Positions 10,330-22,192 of a DNA stretch of 64,000 bases are shown in pieces. A program made the translations under genes and the position numbers. Under the pieces are notes generated by a model. It worked only from the letters and a program-made list of their open reading frames with translations, was not told the DNA's origin and made no database searches. This DNA comes from Pteria penguin (lineage: Eukaryota > Mollusca > Bivalvia > Pterioida > Pteriidae), in the NCBI GenBank assembly GCA_035048485.1, contig CM068583.1, forward strand, positions 67,692,306-67,756,305, read 5' to 3'. The stretch's first letter is position 1, and each line of letters opens with the position of its first letter.

Positions 10330-10440
10330 ACTGTATTACAATTGAAGTACCTACTTAGGACGGTCAGTTGAAGTGACAAGATCGTCTCTAAATTGGTGTG
10401 GTCGTATCGACCTTTTAAGTTTGTTTTTATTTGATAAAGT
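10330..10440 (-). mobile_element. Probable decayed Naiad 3' UTR fragment
   Basis: TACTTAGGACGGTCAGTTGAA followed by a TTGGTGTGGT-like block resembles the reverse complement of the Naiad 3' UTR core. It is short and diverged. Confidence 0.35.
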
Positions 10441-11719
10441 AAAATGTTATTTAATGTGGTTTTTATAAGGCCTGCGACCTCATTCCTTTGCTTCAATCAA
10501 TATATTCTAATTCATTACTTAAATGGCCACAAATACTCACATACTTTCATATAATATTATATTACCTCTTTTTATAAACAAAAACCAACATCTTATTAAG
10601 AAACATATTTATTGTTTTTATCCAGCGATAGAATGCAAAATTTGATGTCAGTTTTGTGCTATATATGTGCATCATGATTTCTTTAGCATAATATTGACAT
10701 GATGTTCAACTAGAACTTTCAATAAATATTAATTCAACACAACTGTTATTCTTTGTTATAGCCGGAAGATTTGTTTTTAAGTATATTCACATAAAGTTTA
10801 TAATAAAAGGAAGACGGGAAAAAAATAAAGAGAGAGAGAGAGAGAGAGAAATGAAAAACCCCAACAACAAACACAACAAAAAGCGGATAATAACAAAATT
10901 GAAAGTGGAGGATTAAAATGAATTGGATTCGAAGGGTAAAAAGGGGAATAGTGTGATTTGAATGAAATATATATTGCATTATGATAGATTGTGTTTTATT
11001 TCATGCTAGTTCAAAGTTTATTCTGTCAAAGTAAACCTTCTACATTGATTCCAATGGTTTATTGACATGAATTTCTCTTTTAATCATGTTCCAAAATAAT
11101 AATTTAAGAACAGAAAAGTGTAAATTGATTTACTGATGTCATTATTTTCCAAAATGAAATTATATCCGACTAATTATTGCAAAAAATATTATTATACATG
11201 GATATCCCCCTTTTTGTAGGTATATTCCAATTCAGTACTACAATGAACAAAAAGTCTCAAGACATTTTATGTAAAGTCTTTAATACTTTTTCTTGGTCAT
11301 AGAAACATCTCAAAAAGAAATATGCTTATTGTCATAAGCCAGCAAAAGAATTTGGAACTATTTGTAGTAGGGACTACCTACGACCACCGTAAAATCATTA
11401 CACACATTGAATAGAAGGGTACTCCATCTAAATCTACCTATAGATCTGCAAAGGAAACAACCACTCCGATATTGTAAACGTCAATCAAGGTGCACGTTTT
11501 TCTATGTCCAATTAAAATCTTAAAAAGAACTGGTGATATTACTTTACAGCATCATCATATTCTCTCTGACATACCCCAAAGATCGTGCTTGGGGAAATCG
11601 TTGAGGGTAGGCTGTTTCGGTCTTTCGTAGTATGCAGTTAAAATGTACGTATGTGTTGAGGTGGTGTTTATCCGTTGGAAGTCTGTCAGGCTGATACTGT
11701 CCGGCTGCACAGAATATAT
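10441..11719. other. No recognisable gene or repeat family
   Basis: AT-rich sequence with a short GA run near 10830-10850. Reading frames on both strands are short and low in complexity. I see nothing supportable here; it is the flank downstream of gene 2 and may contain its unrecognised last exon. Confidence 0.4.
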
Positions 11720-12055
11720 GTTCTAATACTTATTATAATCACTAGGCCGATGTCACTGCTGATGGGCCGCTGGTTCCCATTGACATCATGTCTTGTTTTC
11801 AGTGCTTATCTACTAACGTGAAATATGTACTTAAAAGTTTTCAGTCATGAAATGTAAATCACTCTTAAACTAAGGAGTATCTCACTCATGCATAGCTCTG
11901 TCCTTAGATTGTTTCTTTGGCTCAATGTATGGTTTTAACTCTGCTCCTCAAATATTTGTGTATTATTAGAATTCCAATCATTCGGCCATGAGCATCAATT
12001 GTCAAAATGCGCATCTGGTACACAAAATAATAACGTATTAATGTTCTAATATTTG
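11720..12055 (+). mobile_element. Hammerhead-family repeat, single copy with deleted ribozyme core
   Basis: Colinear with the copy at 8535-8840: AAACTAAGGAGTATCTC, CATTCGGCCATGAGCATCA and ATGCGCATCTGGTACACA occur in order. Most of the core between the two stem I strands is deleted. ATATGTTCTAATA flanks the left side, with a related TTCTAATATTTGT on the right. Confidence 0.6.
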
Positions 12056-12422
12056 TTACTCGTAGTTTCTTCTTACTATTTTCTCTGATACTCTCAAATA
12101 TGTAATATTTTGGAGGTTGGAATACCAAGCGCCATTTCTCTGCCAAATGTCATAGATTTGCCTGATCTTATTGAAGTTTTCAACTATCGTTGTTGCTAAT
12201 GGTGTACTTGTGGAACAGTGAGACATCGCTAAATAATCTCAGTGTTGAAGATGGTTAAACTGAATCTCCAATGTCTTTAATATACATTAGATAACACAGT
12301 AGTCATATCACTTATCCCTGTGGAACGACGTATCATGATGGCTTGTTTCCACTTGCCTGTCTATTCTAACACGTTATTGGTGTTATAGAATCCATACTCT
12401 AATACATATAAATTCCTGTGTT

Positions 12423-14553
12423 TATTCCACCCAAGCAGCAATTTCTCAAAATTAAATTTATTAATAAAGGCTTCGATCTACTTAACATTTCTAATATTTT
12501 CCGTGATCATAGAGTCACATCTAAAATCCCCCAATATTTTGAGAATTTAGAACCACCACTTATTTGTTACCAGTACAAAAAGCCTATAAGAAATCTTATT
12601 CTAAATTATAATAAAGTTACATCTAACCCTGATGTTTCAGACTCTATTCCTTCGTCGTGTTCTTGTGATAAATCTAAATATGTTTATAAACCGGCAGGTC
12701 ATATTATTACTGGTGACCTAAACTGTATTTCGGACAAGAAATTGCGCACCCTTTTTGGAAAAGGACCTAAATATAGGTTACCGTCCAGGATAGATTTCAA
12801 TAAATGCCGTGACGTTATAGAAGATGCTTTAACTACATATTGTAAACGTTGGTGTAAAAAAGAACAGGTAAAGGTTCATGCTCTTAATGATTGGAAATAC
12901 GAGATTTTAAGAATTGTCGATATCCGTATAAAGAACTTTACGGAAAATCCGCATTTATTTCAACAGCCTAATACATTGACGGCAAATTCTATTAAAAAGA
13001 AGATAGCTGACTTACATGCTAAATATGTCTTTGTTCCTGCTGATAAAGCAGGTAATAACATAATAGTTGTTTGAAAACTATATTATATTGAAGTACTTAA
13101 AAACGAATTAAACTCCACTCAAACATATGTGGAAAGCCCTACCTCAAAAGACAGCACCTTGCACGATCACCTCATGACCATGTCCGACTTCAAAATTAAA
13201 ACTGATAAATCTGATCTACCAACCATATATTGGCTCCCAAAACTACATAAAAGTCCATATAAATCATGTTTCATATCTAATTCTAGCCACTGCTCTACTA
13301 CGGTACTATCGAAGCATATTACGTCTGCTCTAACTGCTATAAAAGATCATATTATCAAATATTGTGATGTCGCATTTCATAATAGTAACATCAATTACTT
13401 TTGGTCGATTAAAAATTCTCATGAAGTTATAGACAAACTTCTTTCGCTAAATTTCAAAGCGACTCAAATTTCTACATTTGATTTTTCTACACTTTATACA
13501 TCTCTGCCTCATGATTTGATTAAAAGCAAGTTGCTGTCTCTTATACAATGGTGTTTTCACAGAGAATCTAAAACGTACATATGTACTTCCAATAACTCCG
13601 GATTCTTTTCCAACAAACAATATACTTCATATAAATACTGGACTTGCAAGGAATTATGTAAAGCACTAGATTATCTCATGAATAATATTTTTGTGCAATT
13701 TGATGGCAAGATATATCAACAAATAGTTGGGATTCCTATGGGTACTAACTGCGCGCCTCTGATAGCAGATTTATTTCTTTATTGTTATGAGAGGGATTTT
13801 ATGGTTTCTATTAAAAAATCAAAACGTTTTGACCTCATTGACAAATTCAATAATACTTGTAGATATCTGGATGATATTTTGGTTATCGACAACCCTGAAT
13901 TCGAACAATTTATATCAGAAATTTATCCACCAGAGCTCACATTGAATAAAGCTAATACTTGAGATAAATCTACACCTTTCTTAGATTTAAACATCAAAAT
14001 TATCAACCACCTAATATATACTAATATTTATGATAAACGTGAGGATTTTGGATTTCCTATTGTAAATTTCCCTTACTTGGATGGCGATGTTCCTCGACTC
14101 CCATCATATGGTATCTATATATCTCAATTAGTTCGATTTGTCAGAGGCTGCACCGATGTTTTGGACTTTCATAAACGAAATTTACAAATTACTACTAAAC
14201 TTTTAACTCAGGGTTACAGATATCACAAGTTAAGAAAAACATTCGGCAAATTCTTCAGATCTTATTCAGAACTTCTATCTAAATTTGGAAATATTTCTTT
14301 TCAACAGTATGTATCCAATGGAATTTCCCATCCTTATTTTTACGGTGATCTCGTATATAAACTAAGGAAAGTAAAAGGCTCCGATAACGTTATTTTATCA
14401 TGTAATAAAATAATCAAACGTCTTATAAATAGACAATATGATATTGAGATCATCAAAAAGACTATAGGTCTTGTATTTGGCCCCTCTACAGCCTTATGCA
14501 GACTTTTACTTGAACGTTGCACGCTGACTAACAGGGCGGTGGGGACTATATGA
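12423..14553 (+). CDS. Naiad copy A: CxC linker plus reverse transcriptase, two in-frame UGA codons
   Basis: One frame runs from the 5' truncation to TGA at 14551-14553, crossed only by TGA at 13072-13074 and 13960-13962. The product has the CSC (CxC) motif that links the endonuclease and RT in permuted PLEs, RT motif A (FDFSTLYTSLPH), motif B (QIVGIPMGTNCAP), the catalytic YLDD and a thumb region. The first UGA lies where copy B has Cys (TFTCKKYY); the second matches a Thr/Ser-like site. Both occur at identical positions in copy C. Known: Naiads of clams and spiders have been reported to encode selenocysteine. Inferred: the UGAs are read as selenocysteine with help from the hairpin at 14526-14620. 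This copy has no endonuclease and so is not autonomous. Confidence 0.85.
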
Positions 14554-14620
14554 CGGGCCTTGTCCAAACCTCTTTCAGAGGAGACATGGTCCTGAACCTC
14601 GTCCCCTCTGACTGTTAGTC
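14526..14620 (+). promoter_or_regulatory. Type II SECIS-like element of Naiad copy A, overlapping the stop codon
   Basis: Outer stem GACTAACAG (14526-14534) with CTGTTAGTC (14612-14620); helix I GGGGAC (14541-14546) with GTCCCC (14601-14606); core ATGA (14550-14553) opposite TGA (14593-14595); helix II GGGCCTTGTC (14555-14564) with GACATGGTCC (14583-14592), nine of ten pairs; unpaired AAA (14566-14568); helix III CCTCT/AGAGG with a TTC loop. This is the full type II SECIS plan. The ATGA contains the terminal stop codon, and the outer stem is made from the last sense codons. Confidence 0.85.
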
Positions 14621-15420
14621 GGGACTCCTACAGATCTAGGGTCTTAGCTCGCTTTCAGACTGACAGAGCACGGTTTATCATGTTGATGTCGCATATATTT
14701 TTATACCATTATGTATTTTACAATACCTTACGTGTTTATATTATTATGACCTCTCAATATGCGATACCTGTTGACCCTTGTTCATTACTTGGAGGATTAT
14801 TTATAAATTTTTAAATGTACGTCCTTTGATTGTTCTGCTGTTACGGTGAGTGGGAAGGTGGGCCCGTAAACCGGTTAACCACACCATTTGTTTGGCTTTT
14901 GTCAAATTAAATGACCGTCCTAAGTCGGTATCGTAATTGCACTACAATCAAATATTTTTGTAATGTGATATATGTTCTAGTATATTATCTATATTCAGGT
15001 ATTGTATAGCTCTATGGTGACTTCTGCCATATAACTGAGCCAGTAATTCCTCTTTTTTCTTTCTATAATATGGCCTATTCTGTCTGTTGGCACTGCAGTG
15101 TTTCGAAAGCTTTAGAAAAGTCCAAATGTGCATGTCACCAGTTCTCGATGATCCATATCCCTAGCAACTATTACTACCGTGTTAACTTACTGTATCTCAC
15201 ACGATCACTTGCGTCTAATTCCATATTGAAAATCAAATAGTATATTGTATTCCTGTAAATGTTCCACGACATGCCTAAAATATGTTGAATGATTTCTTAA
15301 CTTACAGATGTACGTTAAACTTGTCCTTAATGCTATGCGTAGTCTGTGTCTTCCTTCGTTTAGATGGCTGTGGCGATTGCTTATCTTGGTGTAGTGGATC
15401 ATATCTATTGTTGTAGAATT

Positions 15421-16109
15421 ACTGGATGAGCTAAGCTAGGAATGGTGAATTTGAATGTGCTTCCTTTAATATTCTATTGTGACTGTTATTTCATCTGCGC
15501 CATTCTTTTTCTTGTTCCGGTTGCTTCAGCTGTACTCTCCTGTCTCTCCTGTCGGTGTTATCTGTATAAGTCCAATGTTAGAAGTGGAACTCGGCTTAAA
15601 CTGTTGCATGGGTTTAGGTCTTCCATGGTAATTACACTGTCATTTTAAAACTTTATCATTTAAGATTTGCCCTAGATTCCTATATCATGTTCTTCTGTTT
15701 TATTTTGAATGATGAGATCCTATGTCTTTTTTTTTACTTATATACATGTACTTTCAAATGTTTCACTACCTTCACTCATAGTCCGTCAGACACAGTCATC
15801 ATGTCTTTCTGCAAGGCGGTTGAGGCTTAGTTTATTCGTTGTCTGCACTTGACCAGTATCTTGATATCTCTGAAGATCCAGGGTATGCTTTTTTTCTTGA
15901 TGTCCTCTTTGGGATAACCTTAACAGCTTCCATAGTCTTGAAATATGTCCAGTTGTGTTCCGCTGAATATTGTCCCAATGATATCCTGTTGATTGTAATA
16001 TCTAATTCCAGTCCTTCCATTACCTATATACAATGAGGATACCAAAAGGAAAGGGAAACATATCTGACTTAGCTATATGGTATTTAAAGGTCATTTTTTA
16101 AATTTTACA
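15421..16109. other. Unassigned stretch
   Basis: Several 60-70 codon frames on both strands but no recognisable family. The minus-strand frame 15832-16020 may be more decayed LINE. No promoter, tRNA or tandem repeat is seen. Confidence 0.3.
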
Positions 16110-16780
16110 GGAAAAAATGCTTTCAAGCCGTGAAGATCCTAATTTGGCGAAGAAACACTCTGATTTGAACAAGTTCAATGTGGACAATATCTTTAAAATG
16201 CTGGAGTTTCTAGTAGACTTTTTTGCGGAAAAGTTTTACAGCGGATTGTTGGCATTTCAATGGGTACAAATTGCGAACCTTACCTGGCTCAGTGTGGTTG
16301 ACATCTTTTTGTATTCAAACGAGGCATAATTCATTCTGTCATTGCTCTGTATTGGACAGAAACAGTTAGTATCTCAGTTTCACATACGGAAACATTGACC
16401 ACAAACTATTCATAAACTTTCATAATTACCTCGGCCTTATATTTCTGAACCTGGACACGACACAAACCAACACATCTACGTCACATAAACTAACACATAT
16501 CTATCGATCGTAATGACCAGTTACACACCTACCTTTATGACAAACGTGATGATTTTAACTCCCATATTGTTAATTTACCTTCCTGGGTAGCACCATTCCG
16601 CCCTTGCCTTTTACATTTTAATTTCACAACTTATACGTTTTGTCAGAACATGCTCCTTTCATAAGTGTTTTGTTCTGAGGGTCAGGAGACTTACAGAAGA
16701 ACTATTCACACAGAGCTGCGAAATCGAACGCATGATATCCTATCTGAGGAAGTCCTATAGTCAATACAAGGACATTGCTG
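16110..16780 (+). pseudogene. Decayed Penelope-like RT (copy-B type)
   Basis: The frame at 16117-16329 gives VDNIFKMLEFLVDFF, then a degraded motif B where the QIVGIP-GTNCAP block of copy B would be (16240-16290), then DIFLYSNEA matching DIFLYSYEA. Further 3' pieces match the DKRDDF (16537-16560) and QLIRF-like regions. Many frameshifts and stops are present. It is an old relative of copy B. Confidence 0.65.
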
Positions 16781-17735
16781 GACCGTATCAAAATCCCCTT
16801 TCTGCTGTCTGTTATACCGGAACATGGTCATGTAAAGCGAGTTACTTCTACCGATCTTACAAATTACTTAAATGACTTCAACCCGAATTTTTGCAGTGCT
16901 TTGACTGCATCCAGAGGTATTCTATATAATATATACTTATTATTACTAATTATCATAAACGATCTACCATTTATTTCAAAAACAATAAATACGCATTATC
17001 ATACAATCTTAAGTTCTTCTATTATGATATGATCGTTCTAGCATTGCAGTATCCAAGTCAAAAGAGGGATAACTCGTGTTAAACAATGGTATCTATAAAA
17101 TTCTACATCGTCAAATCATTGAAGTTAAGTTTCCTTCTTTGTGTGTGTCGTGTATGTGTGTTTATATATGTTTCTATCCATACCCATGCACTCATTCAAA
17201 TGCTAAGATGTATACTCTAATAATAATAATAAGTATTTTAAGATTCAAAATATCCTTTCAATAAAATTTTATCCCGAAAATAAGAAATCACCAAAGCTTA
17301 CAATGACTGTATATATATATATTTCATACGCATTATGATTACATAAATAAAACAAACTTAAAAAGAATACTTTATGGTATTTCCTTCAACAGATACAACA
17401 ATTCTATATCTGAAACTCCACCAATACATTTAAGTTTGTTAATATTTTATTTTTATATTGAGATATTAGTAAATCCGACCATGCAACAGAAATCCTATTC
17501 AATAGATATGTGTCAAAGACCTTAATCTCTACATATAGAGATATAGAGGGAACAGATGGATTAGTATAGCAGTGATATGGAGAATTACATATGATGTTTT
17601 ATGCATCGAACCCAATGATCCTGGTGATTTACAATATAAATACAGGGCATACATTGTGTATCAAATACATAGAGTACTAGGTACCTTGTATTACACTTTG
17701 TCTAACAAGTAAATGAGTGATGTACGCTAAATCCA
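16781..17735. other. Unassigned AT-rich stretch
   Basis: Short (TA)n and (AAT)n runs and scattered short frames (16775-17032, 17076-17264). I do not recognise any protein or repeat family here. Confidence 0.3.
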
Positions 17736-18190
17736 GTTTCAGATCATTGGCTAGAGATGTTTATGACCATTCACACATACTCTCATTAGATATTAAATCC
17801 AAACCGCGACCAGTCCCTGCATTAAATTCAGATATCACAATATGTCATATAAATTTTCAAATTGTGTGTAATAAAGTTGATCTCATTGTTGTAGAACTGG
17901 GTAAATATTGTGAAGTTGATGTAAGTAAAACCTGGCCTGAACAGACAAAAGACAACTTATAAATATTTATCCCTAACTATCGAGAACAAGACACAGAGGT
18001 AGATGTTTATCAACAAACATATAGTCTTTGTTGCCAGGAACAATAAAATACCCTTACTTAATACATTCTACCTTCGTCCCAGATTTAATGACTGGGACGC
18101 TATTGACCAAGCCATATAGACTTGCAATTGGATGATAGACAATCTAACAGTCGAAGAGTTTGTACAAATATGTCACAAAAAAGACCTAAG
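17736..18190 (+). pseudogene. LINE endonuclease-domain relic, same family as the LINE at 42.9 kb
   Basis: DITICHINFQIVCNKVDLIV...VSKTWPEQT aligns with the apurinic endonuclease start in the LINE at 44628-45170 (SVLTKLDLLAVELGKFD...VSETWLDQT). About 18056-18120 gives TFYLRPRFNDWDAI, which matches the frame around 45165-45200 there. It is broken by stops and a deletion. Confidence 0.6.
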
Positions 18191-18424
18191 GAGCCCTTAT
18201 AAACACGTGGGGTGAAGGAAGAATTTAGAACTTAGAAAGAGAAACAGAATGCACAAATCTGTAAAATAAAAGAAATGCCGATGCTAGTTGTACTATTTAG
18301 AACTTATCGAAATAACGAGTTGTTGTACATCAAAATATAAAACTAATGTTTAATACTAGCTTCATTCTTACAACAGGGTAATTTAAATGCAAATCAATGG
18401 TGGACAATGAAAAAACAATTTCTG

Positions 18425-19111
18425 ATTCTACTTCGTATTTAGATATTATGTTGTCTTTCGACATTAATGGTCAATTGAACACCTCACTCTATGACAAACG
18501 TGACGATTTCAATTTCGCTATCACAAACTTTCCTTTCATAAGTAGCAACATTCCATCATCGCCCGCATACGGCGTATTCATATCTCAGTTAATACGTTAT
18601 TCCAGAGCATGTTCAAATTACAATGACTTTGTTCTGAGGGCTAGGCGACTTTCAGTTAAGCTGCTCAACCAGGGTTATATATGTGCTAGACTAGCATCGT
18701 CACTGACGAAGTTCTACGGTCGTTACGAGACTCTTATTACTCCATATGAATTCTCGTTATCCAGACTTTTAAATGATATTCTGGACTGAGACCGATTCCG
18801 ATCACTTTACACAGATTTGACACCTTCTATACTAGAAGGTTACCTACTTCGACTTCTCCATATATAGATACATATGGAATTCACACGATTTGACTCTTTC
18901 TACGGGGTATATGTGACGGGTGTTGCTAGCAAGCAGGAGATGCTCACTCTCCCCGGGCACCTGATCTCACTCCATCACAGGGGTTCACATATGCTCTTCA
19001 AGTAGACATATTTTGTTATTTTCCATTTGTTTTTCATTTTCACTGATTTTGTATGTCCTATGGTTTCATGATTTTTGGATTTGTGGTTTGGATTTATCCA
19101 TCATCTTTACA
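18425..19111 (+). repeat. Upstream 687 bp direct repeat (pseudo-LTR) of Naiad copy B
   Basis: Matches 21828-22514 at a constant offset of 3403 with only a handful of substitutions. It includes the last part of the RT frame (STSYLDIMLSFD to LLNDILD, 18397-18789) and the following untranslated DNA. A copy of the 3' end placed upstream of a full element is the pseudo-LTR layout typical of Penelope-like elements. Confidence 0.9.
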
Positions 19112-19192
19112 TTTCAACAACTGTCCATGTGTCACTGCTGGTGGACAATTTGTCCCCGAGGACACTTGTCGGGCAGTCCTTTATATATATAT

Positions 19193-22192
19193 ATGGATAA
19201 TGTTAATAAGAAAACCATAGTGGCTGAGGCGTCGCCCACTATAAAAAGGCCTCAAACTGTAATGTGCAAGGACACGTGCATAGCAGTTAACTTAGGTGTC
19301 CCCAATATTATCTTAAATGACATTAGAAATCAAACATTTGTGGTAAGCACTAATAATGAACTCTGGTATCAACATGCGGATAGCTTCATAAACATCAAGC
19401 CCTGTAAGGTTAAACTAGTTGACGTAATTAAAGATTACCAATTCTCCCCTTATGATTGTGAAATATCTAAGTGCGGGACCAAAAATTGCAAAACTTGCAA
19501 CATCTTACTTACAGACAATTCTTTTACGAGTAATTTAACCAAACATACCTTTCATACGCATAGTTTTGACCATTTGAATTGTAAGAGTTCAAATATTGTG
19601 TACGGTATTGAGTGTTCACTCTATGGGTTAATATATGTTGGAGAGACAAAGGGACAACTCCGTACAAGAGTATCAGGTCACAGGTCCAAAATAAATTGTG
19701 GTGGAAACCAATTACTCTATCGCCACTTCAACCAGCCTGACCACTCTATTCTTTCGATGAAAATTAGAATTATAGAAAAAATATATCACCCCACAAACAA
19801 TGCCAATTTGAGCACTCCTTTTCGTCGGAAAAGAGAAGAATACTGGATAAGACGTCTCGGCACTGTTTCGCCCTATGGATGCAATGACAATATTAGTAGT
19901 ATTGGTAATCTCACTAGTCCTGCGTGTCAATCAGTTAACGTACTCGGCTTATTCAACAAAAGTCAGAGGAGGTATCGAAGTCATGGTACACGCAAATACA
20001 ACAAACCTGAAATACATAATATTTCCTTTGATGCCCTTTTGCCATTTATAAATAAACCTTTGGGCCTTCATCACATTCGTACAAAACTTTATTCTATTTC
20101 ACTCAGAAAATTACACGAGTTGTACGTATCGTCCAGACACCGTATATTTACTGATATAAGCTCTGCAGAGTATAGACTAGATGGCATTATTATGGACATA
20201 TCGACCGCTAGACTTTTTCGTCCCGTCAAGTCCGATATTTCTATGGAAAAATCTAATCGCCCTTTCATCAAAATTAAATTTGCAAATAAAGGCATTGATT
20301 ATTTGAATTTCGGCCAAATTTTAAATCATAAGTCTGTTTTAGAGAAAATACCTCCATATTTCAAAAACAAAGATCCGCCATGTATTTCCTATAGCTACAC
20401 GCCATCAGTTGCATCCAAAATTTATAATTACAAAGGGTTTCTACAGTGTCTTGATTTTAGCAACTCTGCATGCCATTCTCAACCGTGTGCATGTTCCTCA
20501 TCTAATTTCGTATATTCTCCTTGTGGCCATGTCATTACTGGTGATCACGATATAGTTAAAAACACTAAATTAAGAGAACTTTTACTTAAAGGTCCAAAAT
20601 ACAGAGAACCCAGATTATTCACATGGAGCCAGAATTTTGAGAATATTATGAAATGCTGCCAGGAATATGCCACACGATGGGCAAAAAGAGAGGAAGTACA
20701 AGTCGACACTCTTTCGGAATGGATAAAATCTATTGCAGTACTGCTGAGATCAAAAATTAAAAAATTACAAGGTTCTGTAAACACCAGATTCGAATCTATT
20801 TTTAAAGATCCTGATGTTGTCAGAGAACTTACCTTCCTCCAAGAACATTATATCATTACACCAGCAGATAAAGCATCTAATAATTATACATTTACTTGTA
20901 AGAAATATTACTTTGACAGCCTAGTGAAAGAATTAGGATTAAATTCAGCCCCAGGAAATCCTACTTATACTCTCACGAACTTTTCGGTTTCGGAAGTACT
21001 CGAGAATCATAAATCTGTCCTCAATACGTTTGGTATTGACTCAAATAAATTGAATTTAGAACTTCCATATTTGTACTGTATTCCAAAAATGCACAAAACT
21101 CCGTACAAACAACGCTTTATCGCTGGTTCTTCGAAGTGTTCCACAAAATCTGTATCGATGCTACTCACAAAAATATTATCAGAAATTAAATCTGGCCTTC
21201 ATAGATATTGCGAAACAGTATATTCCAGAAGTGGAATTAATCAAATGTGGATCCTTAAAAATTCAAAAGAGTTGTTAGAACATCTAAAATTAAAAAGTTT
21301 TACTAAAATTCACTCCATCAAGTCTTTTGACTTTTCGACTCTGTACACAACGATCCCTCATCAGAAATTAAAAGACAGATTAGCGGAAATTATCCAAAAT
21401 GCATTTACTAGTAAAAACGGAAGCCGCAAATTCAAATATATAGTAATAGGCCACGATAAAACTTACTTTGTTAGGGAAAATTCTGATTCCAAAAATAAAT
21501 ACACTGAAACAGCTGTCATTCAGATGTTGAACTTTCTTATCGATAACATTTTTGTGGTGTTTGGAGGTAAGGTTTTTCAACAAATTGTCGGCATTCCAAT
21601 TGGCACTAACTGTGCTCCGCTTCTGGCTGACATATTCCTTTATTCATACGAAGCTGAGTTCATTCAGTCTTTGCTTTCGCAAGGAAAAAATCAATTGGCT
21701 CTTGGCTTCAATTTTACTTACAGATATATAGATGACTTGCTTTCAATTAATAATCCTTCATTCGCGGATTACCTTAGCATCATCTATCCAAGTGAACTGG
21801 AGGTCAAAGAAACCACAGAAACTAGTAATTCTACTTCGTATTTAGATATTATGTTGTCTTTCGACATTAATGGTCAATTGAACACCTCACTCTATGACAA
21901 ACGTGACGATTTCAATTTCGCTATCACAAACTTTCCTTTCATAAGTAGCAACATTCCATCATCGCCCGCATACGGCGTATTCATATCTCAGTTAATACGT
22001 TATTCCAGAGCATGTTCAAATTACAATGACTTTGTTCTGAGGGCTAGGCGACTTTCAGTTAAGCTGCTCAACCAGGGTTATATATGTGCTAGACTAGCAT
22101 CGTCACTGAGGAAGTTCTACGGTCGTTACGAGACTCTTATTACTCCATATGATATCTCGTTATCCAGACTTTTAAATGATATTCTGGACTGA
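19193..22192 (+). CDS. Naiad copy B polyprotein: N-terminal GIY-YIG endonuclease and reverse transcriptase, 999 aa
   Basis: The start is ATG 19193; the longer open frame upstream runs through the pseudo-LTR and leader. The N-terminal third holds a Cys-rich CNILLTDN region, the paired cysteines LNC and IEC, GIY-YIG motifs (IVYGIEC, LIYVGET), RTRVSGH and REEYWI, i.e. the Tyr, Arg, His and Glu positions of the nuclease. A CAC (CxC) motif precedes the RT. The RT has FDFSTLYTTIPH (A), QIVGIPIGTNCAPL (B), YRYIDDL (C) and a thumb ending LLNDILD. Endonuclease before RT with a CxC linker defines the permuted Naiad/Chlamys PLEs. It uses Cys where copies A and C have UGA and stops about 90 residues earlier. 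No disabling lesion is seen, so it may be intact. Confidence 0.9.
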   Translation: MDNVNKKTIVAEASPTIKRPQTVMCKDTCIAVNLGVPNIILNDIRNQTFVVSTNNELWYQHADSFINIKPCKVKLVDVIKDYQFSPYDCEISKCGTKNCKTCNILLTDNSFTSNLTKHTFHTHSFDHLNCKSSNIVYGIECSLYGLIYVGETKGQLRTRVSGHRSKINCGGNQLLYRHFNQPDHSILSMKIRIIEKIYHPTNNANLSTPFRRKREEYWIRRLGTVSPYGCNDNISSIGNLTSPACQSVNVLGLFNKSQRRYRSHGTRKYNKPEIHNISFDALLPFINKPLGLHHIRTKLYSISLRKLHELYVSSRHRIFTDISSAEYRLDGIIMDISTARLFRPVKSDISMEKSNRPFIKIKFANKGIDYLNFGQILNHKSVLEKIPPYFKNKDPPCISYSYTPSVASKIYNYKGFLQCLDFSNSACHSQPCACSSSNFVYSPCGHVITGDHDIVKNTKLRELLLKGPKYREPRLFTWSQNFENIMKCCQEYATRWAKREEVQVDTLSEWIKSIAVLLRSKIKKLQGSVNTRFESIFKDPDVVRELTFLQEHYIITPADKASNNYTFTCKKYYFDSLVKELGLNSAPGNPTYTLTNFSVSEVLENHKSVLNTFGIDSNKLNLELPYLYCIPKMHKTPYKQRFIAGSSKCSTKSVSMLLTKILSEIKSGLHRYCETVYSRSGINQMWILKNSKELLEHLKLKSFTKIHSIKSFDFSTLYTTIPHQKLKDRLAEIIQNAFTSKNGSRKFKYIVIGHDKTYFVRENSDSKNKYTETAVIQMLNFLIDNIFVVFGGKVFQQIVGIPIGTNCAPLLADIFLYSYEAEFIQSLLSQGKNQLALGFNFTYRYIDDLLSINNPSFADYLSIIYPSELEVKETTETSNSTSYLDIMLSFDINGQLNTSLYDKRDDFNFAITNFPFISSNIPSSPAYGVFISQLIRYSRACSNYNDFVLRARRLSVKLLNQGYICARLASSLRKFYGRYETLITPYDISLSRLLNDILD

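Larger units (their letters stand above)
12423..15063 (+). mobile_element. Naiad Penelope-like retroelement, copy A (5' truncated)
   Basis: Nearly identical to copy C (25584-29367) from TTCCACCCAAGCAGCAATTT to the terminal CCTCTTTTTTCTTT. The left junction at about 12423 and right junction at about 15063 both abut LINE sequence. The copy lacks the N-terminal endonuclease. It has no UAA or UAG in frame, so it is younger or less damaged than copy C. Confidence 0.9.
12056..15420 (-). pseudogene. Decayed LINE reverse transcriptase, split by Naiad copy A (segments 15420-15064 and 12422-12056)
   Basis: On the minus strand, 15064-15420 gives RT-like pieces (HVVEHLQEYNILFDFQYG, then a shifted FxKLSKH). 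After skipping Naiad A, 12422-12056 continues with pieces resembling the GVPQGS...YINDI...FADD region and a WRLVFQPPK segment like the one after the catalytic box. Stops and frameshifts are frequent. The two pieces sit in the right order on either side of Naiad A, so A inserted into this LINE. I assign it only to the non-LTR RT class. Confidence 0.55.

Noticed and set aside
19112..19192. Hammerhead motif in the Naiad copy B leader
   Set aside because: GTCACTGCTGGTGG resembles leader sequence of the small ribozyme repeat, but no CUGANGA...GAAA core is present, in line with Naiads reported to lack canonical hammerheads.
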